Shown here in pieces: positions 37,092-48,979 of a stretch of DNA of 64,000 bases. Both the position numbers and the translations under genes were made by a program. A model generated the notes under the pieces. That model saw only the letters and a program-made list of their open reading frames with translations. It made no database searches and was not told the DNA's origin. Origin of the DNA: Romanomermis culicivorax (Eukaryota; Nematoda; Enoplea; Mermithida; Mermithidae); assembly GCA_963922205.1 (NCBI GenBank), contig CAWUHX010000005.1, forward strand, positions 1,798,001 through 1,862,000, written 5' to 3'. How positions within the stretch are numbered: the stretch's first letter is position 1; every line of letters starts with the position of its first letter.

Positions 37092-39669
37092 TCAGTCACT
37101 ATCAGACAAATCTTCATCATCATCATCGCCTTCTTCAGCGCCTCCAATAAAATCCAATGACCTATAATGAGACATAGTAAAGTGAGTTTAGTATTAGTAC
37201 AATGAGTTATCCAGCTGCTCACTTGAACCAGTCTTGGTATTCAATGGGTATCAAATTGTTATTGCACAAGGACACCAAATCGTCTTTTTTGGCCTTCTTG
37301 ATAGGCAGGGCCGAATCGTACAAAGCAGGCCAGCCGTTTGATGCTGACGGGCGCCCCCGAATCCGACCTTTTATTGAAACAACCTGAAAGTTTTTAAATT
37401 ACAATTTGGTCAATATTTAAAGAATGTGATTTTTGTACCTGATATTCCTCGCCATGGCTGTACGTAAAAAGCATCATCCCACTGTTGTTCGTGTCGAACT
37501 TAACAGCCTTAATTTTCATCCAATTTGATCGACTGCCATTCGACATTTTGTCCATATTGCTGGCTTCATTTTTCTGCACAGCTTTTAAATCCACAAAATC
37601 TCTCCAAGATAACCGGATAACGTTATACGGGCGTTTTGATCGTGCTAACTTCATAATATTGCACCAGTTGTTTGGCGCAAAAATTGAAGCATGTTTTGAT
37701 GCACGTTCGATACTTGAGTGCATCGAATCCACGGACATTTGGGTGTGCCCAGTCTCCAAATATTTGTGCTCAATCGACTCCAGTTGTGGCATTTCCTGGA
37801 CCAATTTGTTGTACATCGACATTAAGAACTTGTTGCGATTTTGCCCGCCACAATTATCGGACCAAAAGACAATTTTCGATTTGCCTTTTTGTACTTGAAT
37901 TTCGACGAATTTTTTGATGCATGAACCAATTTCATTGGGGCCACGTTTACCATCATTTCCGTCCACACAAAGCAGAAAGCTTCACCCGAATTTTCGATGT
38001 ATACGGTCAAATTGTAGAGACAAAGTTTTCGTTTATAATAAAACTGGCTTTCTTTGGCGTGTGGAATCTGAAGAACAGACTGTAGGTCCAGAGTTGCCAC
38101 AACTTTGCAACTTTCTTCTTTTGCTTCAACAATCGACTGCTTCATGGCCGATCGGGCCAAATCTTTGCGGCTGATGTGGTCTTTAAAATCATTTTCTATA
38201 GTTTCGTCACCAATGCTACTTCCCATTTTATTTTTATAAGCAGCACATTGTGCACACTGGTCTTTTCTTGGCTGATGGAATCCAATGTTGAATTCAGTTG
38301 CGAAAATCCTTTGATATGTCGCAAACGAGATTTTGCAGCTAATTGGTTTGTCCTCCCATTCATTAAACAGCTCGTATAATTTGACAACACTTAAATTCGG
38401 ATCAAGGTACTGACGTCGTGACGATTTTCTGCAGTAATGCGAAGGGACACGTGGAAATGAATTTATATGGGCAATAATCGAATTTTTGTAATTAGATTTT
38501 AATTTGTGATGTGGCTCATGGCGCCCTTGTTGACTGACGGCATGAACCGACTTTGACGAATCACATCTTTCATACGCTGAGGTAATTGGCTTGTGAGAAA
38601 TGTCCAGCGTTTTCAGGAAAAAATCCTTGCAAACTTTTAACTTCTGCCCATCTTTCGCCAAGTAATAGTTTAATGAATGCTTCTTCCTGGAAGATTCAGG
38701 GTTTCCCGTTCGACATCGTTTTGCTGTTTCACGTTCGGTGTATCTCAGTAAGAATTCCTTCTTGCCGATTTCATTTTCGCCGTAATTCCAATAACTATCG
38801 AAAATGTCTTGACGATCTTTATCAGTAAAATCCGAGCAGCAGTAGCTACTTTTTTCCGGGTGCTGATGGTTTTCAATTGGCCGGATACTACGTTTTGGGT
38901 ACGATTTTCCTGAAAACAGGATAAGTGTGAATTCACAAGTTTAAAATTATGTACCTACCTATCTAAAAATTACCCAAATGGTTGACGTAAGAAAGGCCAC
39001 TGTTCCTCCGCTTTTTTATTATTTTCCGCTTGTGCTTTTCTGGCTGAGCAGCTGTCCAACGTGTTCCATTAGCCTTTAAACATGCAATTGTTTATACCTA
39101 ATTGTAAAATAATATGCCTGGATCAGGAAATAATGGATGATTAAAATTACCGTGCAATTTTCCTGTTCATCCATATCTCCTCCTTGGTCATCATTTTGCG
39201 ATTCGGTAGATTCAGCTGGATTATTGCCAATAGCCTGATTATTGGAAACAGTTATTTTTTTATTTTTTAATCAAATTTTTAAGGAAAATCTGTATAAAAT
39301 TTACCTGAGTTTTTTCCGTTTCTGGCGTCACAACATTGCTACGTTCCGATTCAGATTCAATAGTTTCATCTAAAACCTGAAATATAATTCCATTATTAAT
39401 TTATTTTGTAGAAGTTGTATAGTTTTCTAACTTACTGATTCATTATCGGTTGAACTGGATTCGGATAAATGAGACGGTAAATAATCGGGATCATTTTCGC
39501 TAGATTTTCTGCCACACAGTCGCCGCTTTTTGGAAGGAATTTCTGTAGGGGCATCCAATGTTGGAGGATGTCCAACCATGCTTTCCGGGCTTGGATCCTC
39601 AATAACTTCCTCCGTTGCGAAAAATAAATCGATGGCTTTGTCCACAGTCATATTAGATTTAGAATTCAT
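37092..39669 (-). CDS. seven-exon transposase-like gene with one frameshift
   Basis: Exons in transcript order: 39436-39669, 39305-39376, 39151-39234, 38974-39073, 37439-38909, 37223-37383 and 37092-37161. All introns are GT..AG and all joins keep phase. The predicted protein is about 730 residues once a single missing base near 37950 is allowed for. N-terminus: acidic and Ser-rich, with KKRRLCGRK. Middle: RWTAAQPEKHKRK, YVNHLG, a Cys-rich part (SSYCCSD), KVCKDFFLKTLDI and CAQCAAY. Core: VVATLDLQSVLQIPHAKES, then FCFVWTE, frameshift, RGPNEIGSCIKKF, FWSDNCGGQNRN and LETGHTQMSVDSMHSSIERA. C-terminus: acidic, EEGDDDDEDLSDSD. The Asp-rich core (LDLQ, SDNCGGQN, GHTQMSVDS) looks like an RNase H-fold transposase. 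The shift lies in a GGAAATG context; it could be a real mutation or a sequencing error. Confidence 0.8.
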
Positions 39670-39776
39670 TTTAAATCAATAATTAACTACAACTTATCAA
39701 ACAATTAATTTAAACCTAAATGATAAATAGAACTATACAACACAATTAGAAGTTGATCATTCAAACAGGCTTTAGC

Positions 39777-40037
39777 GGATATAGAACATTTTGCCAGAAA
39801 AATTTTTAGTCGTCAAAAAATTTTCAATCGGGCAAAAGGTTCTACATCCAATTACGTGGATATAGAACCTTTTGTCAGCAAAAGTTTGAAACCAAGGATA
39901 TAGCACCATGTGAAAAAAGGCACTTAGAAGTGTCTTGGATATACAACCTTTTGCCAGACACTTTATTAGGCATTTATGAGTATCATAAGACTCATAACGC
40001 CAAAAATGCAAAAAATGGATATAGAACCTTTTGCCAT
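39777..40037 (+). promoter_or_regulatory. subterminal motif array, right end
   Basis: Copies of GGATATAGAACCTTTTGCCA or close variants lie at 39777, 39830 (inverted), 39858, 39937 and 40017, with a weaker one at 39896 (GGATATAGCACCATGTG). Left-end copies are at 36771 (inverted) and 36965. Such subterminal repeats are usually transposase-binding sites. They lie within about 270 bp of the right end, upstream of the gene's first exon, so autoregulation is possible. Confidence 0.8.
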
Positions 40038-40047
40038 AGCAGCGACG
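40017..40047 (-). repeat. right terminal inverted repeat
   Basis: 31 bp, exact reverse complement of 36761-36791, with AAAT at 40048-40051 directly outside. Confidence 0.95.
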
Positions 40048-40051
40048 AAAT

Positions 40052-40610
40052 AATATTGTTATTTATCAGGGGATAGAATAGAACAACCCTTTTATATGAT
40101 GTGCTCCACCAGAGCATTGGGTTTGTGATTTGGATTAATGAAAAATATGCGTAAGGTACTTAGAAATTGGTGGAAGGTGGCTGACAAAGTCAGCTGCTGT
40201 ATTACTGCCTCAGTAATGGATTTTGACCAGTGATTACACTTGCCATAGATGGAAGGGCGGATGCAACAGCATCAGGCTCTTCCAAAGTACTATAATAAAC
40301 CTCATCTTATAGAATTAGATTACACAGCTTTCCTGTTCTGTTTTGACCTTTATATAAACATCAAGGAGACCATCAAAGGTAATATGAACAGTCAACTTCC
40401 ACTAAGATGATAAAAGTTTAAATTATGGCCAAACAACTAACATCAACTTTCATTCCATTTCATCCTAAGTCATTTGGGGAAGGAATGAATCTGTCTCAGT
40501 AGTAAGGCCTGTGGAACTGGGCGTTTTTTGACATCATCCACTTTTTCACGTGTAGTCATGTGGCTATGCATCATCAAGTGACTATGCATGACTGTTGACA
40601 TCATGTGTCC
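40052..40610 (-). other. continuation of segmental duplication, no clear gene
   Basis: Matches 59317-59700, with about 150 bp extra near 40230-40330. Minus-strand reading LTVHITFDGLLDVYIKVKT is preserved in both copies (59355-59576 in the other). Position and strand would suit coding sequence upstream of the integrase, but no reverse transcriptase motif was seen. Confidence 0.4.
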
Positions 40611-40629
40611 CTCAGTTCCACTGATAAAA

Positions 40630-40715
40630 AGAATCTGGCGCTACAGGGATTCACTACAGGGATTCAAACCCTGGTCGTCGGATTGGCAGTCTGGGATACT
40701 GCCACTCAGCCATGG
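40630..40715 (-). mobile_element. tRNA-derived SINE-like sequence, copy B
   Basis: Same A box (40701-40712) and B box (40660-40671) on the minus strand as at 24905-24990, with a single copy of the 45-bp flanking phrase. Confidence 0.55.
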
Positions 40716-41193
40716 GATCTTGAAATTGATAGTTAATATATTGTATGGATAGAAAAATGCAATTGATGATGACGAAGTGTTTTTGTCACATTTCCGGTTT
40801 TTTCTCGAATTTTTCTTTTTTTTACATAATTTTCTGTCTTTGATGCTTTTTCTATTTTTGTATATCTGTTTTCTGTATTGTCATCTCCATATTCTATATT
40901 TTCTTTTCCGTTTTTTTGTGTTTCTATTCCATAGGCATTTTAAGAAATATGTCTCTCTTTTTTTTGTACTTTCCTTCCTTTATCATTTCCTTATCTTTTG
41001 CTGTTTATGTTTCACACACTCCTTTTTACCTGGTTTGTGGTTTCATAATAACATAAAACCATTCTGGATTCAACTGCAGAGAAACAGATTAATGTTGAGT
41101 GGACTGGATGATTGAAGAATGAAGGGACAAAATATTTTCCACTTCTCAAACATTAACTAGACTTTTTAAAAATAAAGCACAGAAAGGAGTCCT

Positions 41194-41630
41194 GTGAAAT
41201 GTACACACCCATGACATGGAATAATAAGTTGCTTATTGACAAGTATGTATTGATAGAAGATGTGCCTGCCTGTGTGGATGTGAAAGAACATTGCAACACC
41301 TAATGATGTATAATGGACTTGTTTTTCTTATCAGCCAGCCTCTGTGGATAGAAGACATGTTCATGAACATTGACTTATTGAAGAGAAAAGTAACAACACA
41401 TAATGGCAAGCCTGTGCATGTAGAAAATGTGCAGGATTCTTGGTTCTGTGAAATGTACTCACCCAAAAAATTGAATAAAGAGTTGCTTATTGGCAAGTAT
41501 GTATTGGTAGAAGACCTGCATGCTGTGTGTGTGCAAAAGAACATTGCAACAGGTAATGATGTATAATGGACATATTTTTCTTATCAGGGAGCCTCTATGG
41601 ATAGAAGACGTGCTCTTGAACATTGATTAA
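41194..41630 (+). pseudogene. tandemly duplicated exon upstream of polymerase, copy B
   Basis: Equivalent of 25464-25900 with almost no differences. The plus frame 41291-41566 gives the same product as in copy A. Family unknown. Confidence 0.45.
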
Positions 41631-41813
41631 TTAAAAAAGAAAAGTGGCAATACCTAATGACAAAGTTAAAAAAAGAATTGTCTGCATGTGATGTGCATTG
41701 AGAAATCAAATAAAAAGGCAAGAACATTGATCACAAAATATTTGCTCAAAATTTTTTACTGTTCTGAATTTGATTAATTCTATTAATAAAAAAGTTTCCC
41801 TTTTTGTCTCACT

Positions 41814-44048
41814 ATGGAAGATTATAATTCCGATGAATCTTATTCAAATAGTATTGATGACACCTTTATGGAGTGGATTTTGAATCCTGAAATCGAGATG
41901 TGTGCCCCGCTTGATCAAGCTGAAAATGAAGGGAGTACAGAATCGTCAAAGATGGCCTCTATCCAATATTGAAGTTCTAGTGGAAACTCCTAGACATACA
42001 TTAATAGACAATGACCAGCCCCATGATCAAATAGAAGAATGTTCTCAATCAGGTTAAGAAATACTTATAATATTGTTTTCATTTTTTAATAAGAGTATTT
42101 AGAGGTTCTGTTAGTGATGATGTTGATATGAAAGAGGGTGAGCTGCATAGTTTGCTTTCTGAACCTCTAGCTGATTGTGAATCAAGTATTAGTAGCCTGG
42201 ACAGTTTGAATTGATGGTTCAATGAATGATTCTGAACCAGAAATTGAGGTTATTGATGAATGGTATGAAAGTCAGCAGATACCATCTTGGCCAGCCATTT
42301 GTTCAACAAGTTCATAGATATGGTATCCAAGGTGAAGCACGACAGTTTCAGTTATGCAATCTGGAAAACTCTCACAACTTGCATGAATGTATGGGTGATA
42401 TTTTTGATCATGCTCTTGATCAAATGGTCAATAGTACTCCACCAAATGCTCTGGCTGGTGCTGTGTTTTTTCCTCCAAACCTTGATGAACCAATTTGTGT
42501 TCATTTTTAACTGGACAGACTATTGTAGAGCAATTTGACTGAGTTCTGCAATGGGATAAAGATTTGAACATTGAAGATCCTGAAGCAGTCATCCCAATTG
42601 TTACAGTTACACCACCATCAGGGTCTGGCTACCATAATTGACATTGATAAACTTTCTCATAATGACTTTCTCCATCATGGTCATGTAGGATGTTTTATCG
42701 TGATAAAGAACAGTGATAATTTATGCCTGGCGTGAGCAATTGTTGTAGCTAAAGCTATGATAGGTAAGACAGATGGGGCTTATCAATGGGATAGTATACC
42801 CTGCAGTGAGGGTGGTAGCTGTTCATGGCAGACACAGAGAGCACGTGATTTGATGACCAGAAGTGGTCTTCAAAACAACACTGGTCATTGCGGAATACAA
42901 GAATTGTAAATTATCCAAAGAACCCTTCCCGTGTACAAAATTAGAGTATTCAGCAAGGATGTTTATGGTGCCGTTATATATGAAGGTGAGGATCTATATC
43001 CCAATGTATCCAAATGTTAGTATACTCTCGATTTCAGGTAACATAAATTCAGAAAAAGTTATTCATCTTTACCATCATAAGTGTCACTACGGAGTAATTA
43101 AATCCATGCTTGCATTCTTTGCACATGTCTGTTGGTGTGAAGACTGTAATATTGCCTATAACAACAAGAGTGACCATTGCTGTACAAACAAATGTTCATC
43201 ATGTTATCATCGCCCACCATGCAACGAAGATAGCATCATATGCTGTGATCAATGCAATCGATACTTCGGAAATACTACGTGTTTTGAAAACAACCTGCCG
43301 ACATATTGTAAAGGTAACAACAAGGAAGCAACTGGTTCAATCAGTGAAGGTGTGTCAATCTGTGATCCAATACAATGTTGCAAAAATTGTCATAAACAAT
43401 TGAGACGAGCCCATACTGAACAACATAGATGTGGGTACTACAAATGTGGAACATGTGATGAAGAAGTGAAAGATATTTTGTTTTTTTTCCATTGCTGATT
43501 TTTGTGAAATTTCATTATCTAAACACTACATTTTTACAGGACATCTATGCTACATAAAAAATGTTGACGATAAAAACCTATTGAAGTTGGAACCAAAAAT
43601 GATCCATACGAAAATAACGATGATGGTGACAATGTTGCTGATGATGAAGAACAAGCTTCCACTTCAAAGAAGACAAGAAAAAAACAAGACAAAGAGGATA
43701 TCATGCAAGGATTTGTATTTTTGGACTTTGAGACCGTCGAAGAACATGTGATTTGAGAAACTGAACTTGGTACAGAGTTGCAACATGTACCAAATCTATG
43801 TATTGCTCACGTAATTTGTGATGATTGCTCAGATCAAGATTATAATGTGCAATATGGATGATGTGGCCCAAAGAGGAATATCTTTAAAGGTGCTGATTGC
43901 CTGAAAGATTTTTGTCGATTTTTTTTTTAATTCAAAGGCGACACATACTATGGCAATTGCCCATAATGCCAAAGGATTTGATTCCCATTTCATACTCCAA
44001 TATCTTGACGATGATGGTGTACCCCTGAAAGTTGTCACCAAAGAAACT
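41814..44048 (+). pseudogene. Polinton-type DNA polymerase B, N-terminal half, copy B
   Basis: Same structure and same major breaks as copy A: ATG 41814, conserved N-terminal block with the CLA-TGA-AIVVAKA stop, uninterrupted cysteine-rich block at 43060-43497, exonuclease I motif FLDFETVEEH at about 43723, and exonuclease II AHNAKGFDSHF at about 43955. Shared disabling changes show the gene was already dead before the duplication. Differences from copy A include Arg to Gly in NRYFGNTT and several CpG transitions. The donor after EEVK reads ATATTT instead of GT in both copies. Confidence 0.8.
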
Positions 44049-44830
44049 ACAAGGTTTTGGCTCTTGGTAGAGTCTAATTCCAGGGTAGTCATGAAAGCTC
44101 ATGTCCTGAGAATCATGAAAACTAATGCCAGAAAGTTGCCCACATGTTAGTTACATTCAAATGATAAATTATTAATTTTCATTTCATCAGCAACAGTTCT
44201 GTTTTCAGACCCTTAATTTTTCCTTTTTTTCTGTACTTTTTGGTTTAATCTGCTTCATTAGAATCACAATTTTTTTTATGTTTCATCTCTATCTTTTTTT
44301 TCGAAAAAGAAATATAGGGATTTACAAATGACACTTTACAGACATATTTGGCCATGTTTTTATTTCACCAAATGCCTTTAAAAGGTCAGAGGAATTAGAG
44401 AAGAGAAGCTTAACTTTATTGTAATGAACACTTATTGGTTTCATAGATCAAGCCCTTTATCTCTATCACTATCAAACAGTTTCTGAACAGCATATGTTTA
44501 TATAACCAATTTCTATTTTGTTGTTTGAATGTTTGATACGTTACAGCAGAAAGCCTGAGTTTGTGTACAAGGTTTTGGCTCCAGGTAGAGTCTAGTTCCA
44601 GTGTAGTCATGAAAGCTCATGTAGTAAGAATCATGAAAACTGATGCCAGGAAGTTGCTCACATGTGAGTTTCATTCATTTGATAAATTATGAATTTTGAT
44701 TTTATAAACAACAATGCTATTTTCAGACCCTTGACCTTTACAAATTCGTATTAGTTTTAGGTTTGATCTGCATCATTAGAATCACAAAAACTTTTTTTTA
44801 TTTTTTCATTCTATATGCTCCTGAAAAAAA
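44048..44830 (+). repeat. ~520-bp module in tandem, after copy B
   Basis: Counterpart of 28318-29220, ending about 100 bp earlier within the second copy. Similarity to copy A stops at about 44833 (CTGAAAAAAAGAAA). Confidence 0.75.
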
Positions 44831-46149
44831 GAAAAACAACTTCTATAGACATTTTCAAATCAATGATCTTGAAATGATTTGAAAGAGTGTCAAGAGGTCA
44901 GTACTACGAAGAAAAAATTTCTTGAATAGAGCTAACGAGCCTCCCATAATTTTTGAAGATAGTTTGACTGATTTGCTGCATCAATCATTTCAAAATGAAT
45001 TGAGTATAACTCAAGCATTCAGTTAAGTGAACTTTTTATAAATTGCCGATCTGCAAAGTTGACAATTACAGTATGAAATCTGTTTGCAATTTTTCATTTC
45101 AAATTGTTGGATGTCTAGATTTTATTGTGCAGGTACACATGTGTGATAGATATCGAACTTTCACATAAAAATACAGTAATCCGCAGTTTGGCCACTCTGT
45201 TTGTGTACAGCAATAATCTTGAAGTAAATAGATATATGTTTTTTCAATAAAGGTACGCCCACACAAATTAGTATAACCTTTGGCATAACCAAACATGCAT
45301 GGGAAGAATTTCCTTGGGGGGAGGGTCAATGGACTTTTTATTCAGGGGTAGGGGAGTCAGTGAGCAAAAAACCAAAGAAAAAGTTCTGAAATCTTGTTTT
45401 TCATACAAAATATGCACAAAAACTATCAAAAAGGTGGTCTTCAAAAAGTACTGGGGACCGATTTTCATGATTTTTTTCGGCCAACAGGGGTGGCCAAAAT
45501 CTCAGATGTGGGAGTTTACCCCGTATCCCCTCCATACGTGCATGTACTGTCAAAACAGTTTCACAGGTTCATAAATTTTCTTGTCAACTTCTGACATGAG
45601 TCAGCAGTGGTTTTTCTATTCTTTACTGTTGCCTCAAACAATCCACAAACACTTCAAGGAAGGGTCACAAACATTGTTCAAACACTTTTCAAAAGCATCA
45701 CAAACAAAATTGCTTCGAACACTGTTTGTAATGGTTGAGAATCGTTTGAGCAAAGTTTGTCCAATTATTTGAGAAGTGTTTGAATTTCAAACACAAATGC
45801 GGCGTTGTTTGTGCGCTGGACTGTAATTATCACATATCATTTCATAATCATTAATGGTCTTTATTTCGCTGAAAATGGAGATTTTCAGACTTTAATTTTT
45901 GTTTTAAAGATTGGAGAATTTGTGTTTTCTCTTATTCATGAATTGCTCAGAAATAAGTTTTTTTGCATAATTAGATCCTTCTAGACTGTGAATTTAAAAC
46001 TTCTATTCTGGAATGATATGGAGAGTTGATTTCTAAATGCTTCAGAATACACAAATTCAAAATTTTCCCAGCACTTTACTCCCAGAATAGAAATAATAAA
46101 CTTCAATAACTGTAATCAGTATGATCAAAATGTCCTGGTTTTTTGTGAA
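44831..46149. other. no recognisable gene
   Basis: 44840-45030 has a short plus reading (VLRRKNFLNRANEPPIIFED and SLTDLLHQSFQNELSITQAF) that could be a coding relic. 45300-45590 is locally G-rich with frames lacking motifs. 45630-45810 has repeated AAACACTT/AAGTGTTT phrases in both orientations, perhaps a small foldback element. Confidence 0.4.
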
Positions 46150-46270
46150 ATGTATCATCAGCATGAGGAACCCTATAACTAAGTAGTGAGCATGATATAA
46201 CTAAGTAGTGAGCAGTGAGGAACCCTATAACTAAGTAGTGAGCAGCATGAGGAACCCTATAACTATAACT
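46150..46270 (+). repeat. short tandem repeat
   Basis: About four imperfect units of AACCCTATAACTAAGTAGTG with GAGCAGCATGAGG spacers. Confidence 0.85.
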
Positions 46271-46400
46271 TTCTCTAGCCTGCCTTTCCTTTCATCATTC
46301 CCGGCTGAGGATAGCTCATATACAAATTGCCTTTGTCTGGAGATGTGGATGCAGTATTGACTTTTTTCACTTTTTCTCTACACATCAAAAAACGTGGGTT

Positions 46401-46607
46401 CTATTCTATTTTGATCCAAACAAAACAAGAGTACATAGGATGATTATCGAATTCAACTTTGCTTCCTCCATAAGCATCTCTGGGCACATTAACCCAATCC
46501 AGGGCATTCCAATCTATAATAACAAATGCAAACTGGGCTGTTGAGATCAGTGAATGGTTTGTGGCATCCTCGTCATGACAGTTTACCATTTTTCCATTCA
46601 GCATCAC
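46401..46607 (-). CDS. short open frame of unknown function
   Basis: A 68-codon minus frame with FAFVIIDWNALDWVNVPRDA and NHPMYSCFVWIKIE has protein-like composition, but no neighbouring exon or family was recognised. It may be an exon relic. Confidence 0.3.
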   Translation of the reverse strand: MMLNGKMVNCHDEDATNHSLISTAQFAFVIIDWNALDWVNVPRDAYGGSKVEFDNHPMYSCFVWIKIE

Positions 46608-46629
46608 AATGAGAACCCATATGTTTGAA

Positions 46630-48649
46630 GTGACTTTTTAGATTCACATTCCTTAATTTCAGGAAATAGTGCAAAGGGCGAATGAGACACCAACTGTCAC
46701 ATGAAGGTTGTTCTTATAGCATGGAAGTTACTGACAACTGTGAGAGACATTGAAATTTGAAGTGGAGCTAATAAACTTTTCAAAATTAACATTGCCAAAC
46801 TTTTACCTCCATAAATGTCGCCTAAAAACTGCGAAGTCCTGCGATTTTGTTGAACTTGTTTCGAACTTTGAGCAATGCAGAACTGTTTCAGTGTTTACAT
46901 AAATACAAGATCTATATTATTCTATTGGTTCACAATACTTGCAAAACTACGACTTTTACAGTTTGTTGAATAAAATTATAATTAAAACAGATTGATAAAA
47001 CTCATCAATCTTCAATTTTTATGTTTTTAAGAAGAATCATAGGTTTTATTCAAAGCTGAACTTTTTGATTGACCAGACCATTAAACTGTGTTGTGGGCCC
47101 TATTGATGCCCATTTCCCAATTGGGAACAGTGTCCAGCTGGTGTGGACGAATTTGCATAGCAATGAGCACCAACAAAAGGACAAATTATAGTGATTTTTG
47201 TTCCTTTTATGTATTTTCAGTTGATACTGACTCTTGCCTTCCTTCACCTAACACAGCATCTCTAATCTGCATACATTTAGTGGTTCATCCACTTTCTTTG
47301 TATATTATTTATATCCATACATTTGCATACTTCAATGGGAGTTAGTAAGTACACAAAGGGCTATAGGCTTAGGTGTTATTTATTTGCAGTCAGGGGCCAC
47401 CATACATGATCCCTCCAACCCTATATCTTCCAGTGAATATAGATTTTCGTCCCAGCTTTCTATGAGGTCTGCTTTGTGATAGACCAAATATTATTTAGAG
47501 TATGTTGTTGTTGTCACATCTGAGAAGGACTGCCACACCTGATCTGAGGCTGAGCCAAGTAGTAGTTTTAACCAGTCAATTCAAGCATAATTTTTGTTTA
47601 TATCACCAAGAAAAGACCTGCACAATAACTGTAGTCTTCCTTTGTTGTCATTTAAAGTAGTCATTTCAAATAGTAGATGTACAGAAAATCAAAAAGTAAG
47701 TTCAACATGATACACAATCTTCATATATAGGAAGATTTCATACTGCATAGAAAAGCTGATTTTTCGTATGAAAGGAAAAGGATAGCATTACTAATACAGG
47801 TTCTTGTCAGCCATCTATGGACGTGACTCATCCTGACACAAAGTATATAAATAATTTGATCTTTATCAGAGAAAAAACAAATACTTGTCCAGAATCAAAG
47901 AAAAGCTCTACAAACTGTCCTGCACATATTTTCTGAAATTCTGTTTGAGAGTTTTTATGCTTGATGAAATAAAAGTTCATACACAAGACATGAACAAAAC
48001 TAGAATTTTTCGGATCAGGATATTCACTGTTTAGAGTTTTATGAAAAGTATTTGTATAAAAAAATCCATACACTATTTTAAAAAATTCTACACTGATTTT
48101 ATTTCACAATGTTCGATATTGCATAAGTTTTTCTGCTATAAAATGATTATTGAACTTTTCAATGACTCATGAATTTTTTCCAAATCGATGCTCTGAAAAC
48201 GCCCTAGAAGGCCGATATCCGTAAAAATATCATGGTTACTTGCTGTTTTTGGATGGAACTGCATCCATACTTAAGTGCTACTTGAGAAGTTTTTACCATT
48301 AACTAACCTATGGAAAGAAATTTTCAGCTGTTTGCCATCCATTAAAGAAAAAAATTTTCCATTGATGGCATTGATAAGCTTACTAGTTTTTTCAATACTA
48401 AACCTAATTTTATGAAATCATTTCGATAAGAAAGATGCATTGTTGATCACTTACAGTTCATTCCACCAAACAAATGAGTTTCAAAGGTTAGTAGTCACTG
48501 CTAAAGCTTGCTAGACAGGATTCATCAAGTCAATGAATCACATGGGTTTGTACGACTATTGAAACTTGAGAATTCTACATTCCTAAATCTTGTTTTTCAT
48601 AAGTTTTATCAGATCAAGAAACTACAACTTTTGATGTTCTGGTGTAAAA
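46630..48649. other. no recognisable gene
   Basis: Unassigned AT-rich sequence. Frames such as 47050-47247 (minus), 47088-47345 (plus) and 47828-48073 (minus) have no motif, and no repeats shared with the rest of the window were noticed. Confidence 0.4.
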
Positions 48650-48976
48650 GTGCTTACTATTGAAGTTGTAATCCATATTCTTCATCACCAAATCTATCAA
48701 AATAACAGTTTTGAAAGCATCTTATTTCTTATAGAACTTGATTTAAACTTCATTCTGATGAAATATATTGTGATAAAATTTACCTATTGCGATATCAGTA
48801 ACAAAACAGCTGGTGATGGAAAAAACAATGATGAGAAATCGCATGGTCTTGGAATAAATTTGATGTTAAAGATCCACAATTGTGAATCAGATAGCCTAAT
48901 CCCAGCTTATATACCAACAAGAGTAAACATTTTTTATTCTACTGATGCATTCATGATTGATGCTAATTGTCAGTAG
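48650..48976 (+). CDS. open frame of unknown function
   Basis: A 108-codon plus frame. The second half (AGDGKNNDEKSHGLGINLML and PAYIPTRVNIFYSTDAFMID) has protein-like composition; the first half is hydrophobic and AT-driven. No family recognised and no exon partner found. Confidence 0.25.
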   Translation: MLTIEVVIHILHHQIYQNNSFESILFLIELDLNFILMKYIVIKFTYCDISNKTAGDGKNNDEKSHGLGINLMLKIHNCESDSLIPAYIPTRVNIFYSTDAFMIDANCQ

Positions 48977-48979
48977 TGA

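Larger units (their letters stand above)
36761..40047 (-). mobile_element. complete DNA transposon with TIRs, TSD and empty paralogous site
   Basis: A 3287-bp element is inserted in copy 1 of the segmental duplication. Its ends are perfect 31-bp inverted repeats starting CGTCGCTGCTATGGCAAAAG. AAAT flanks it on both sides (36757-36760 and 40048-40051). The paralogous locus at about 59305-59320 reads GGAAAAAACAATATTG without the insert, so the join is directly visible. If the terminal T is counted as part of the repeat, the duplication would be AA instead. It encodes one seven-exon transposase-like gene on the minus strand. A 4-bp duplication and a multi-exon DDE-type transposase would suit the Sola superfamily, but I cannot confirm this. 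Confidence 0.9.
40614..44790 (+). repeat. young duplicated polymerase module, copy B
   Basis: Partner of 24884-29050 at a constant offset of 15,730 bp. On its left it continues without a break into the older segmental duplication, which copy A lacks. Copy A therefore probably derives from a B-like locus, or both from a third locus. Confidence 0.9.

Noticed and set aside
37940..37960. Programmed -1 frameshift in the transposase
   Set aside because: No X-XXY-YYZ slippery heptamer and no obvious downstream structure; a one-base deletion or sequencing error is simpler.
45630..45810. Foldback transposon around AAACACTT phrases
   Set aside because: The inverted phrases are short and scattered, with no defined ends or target duplication.
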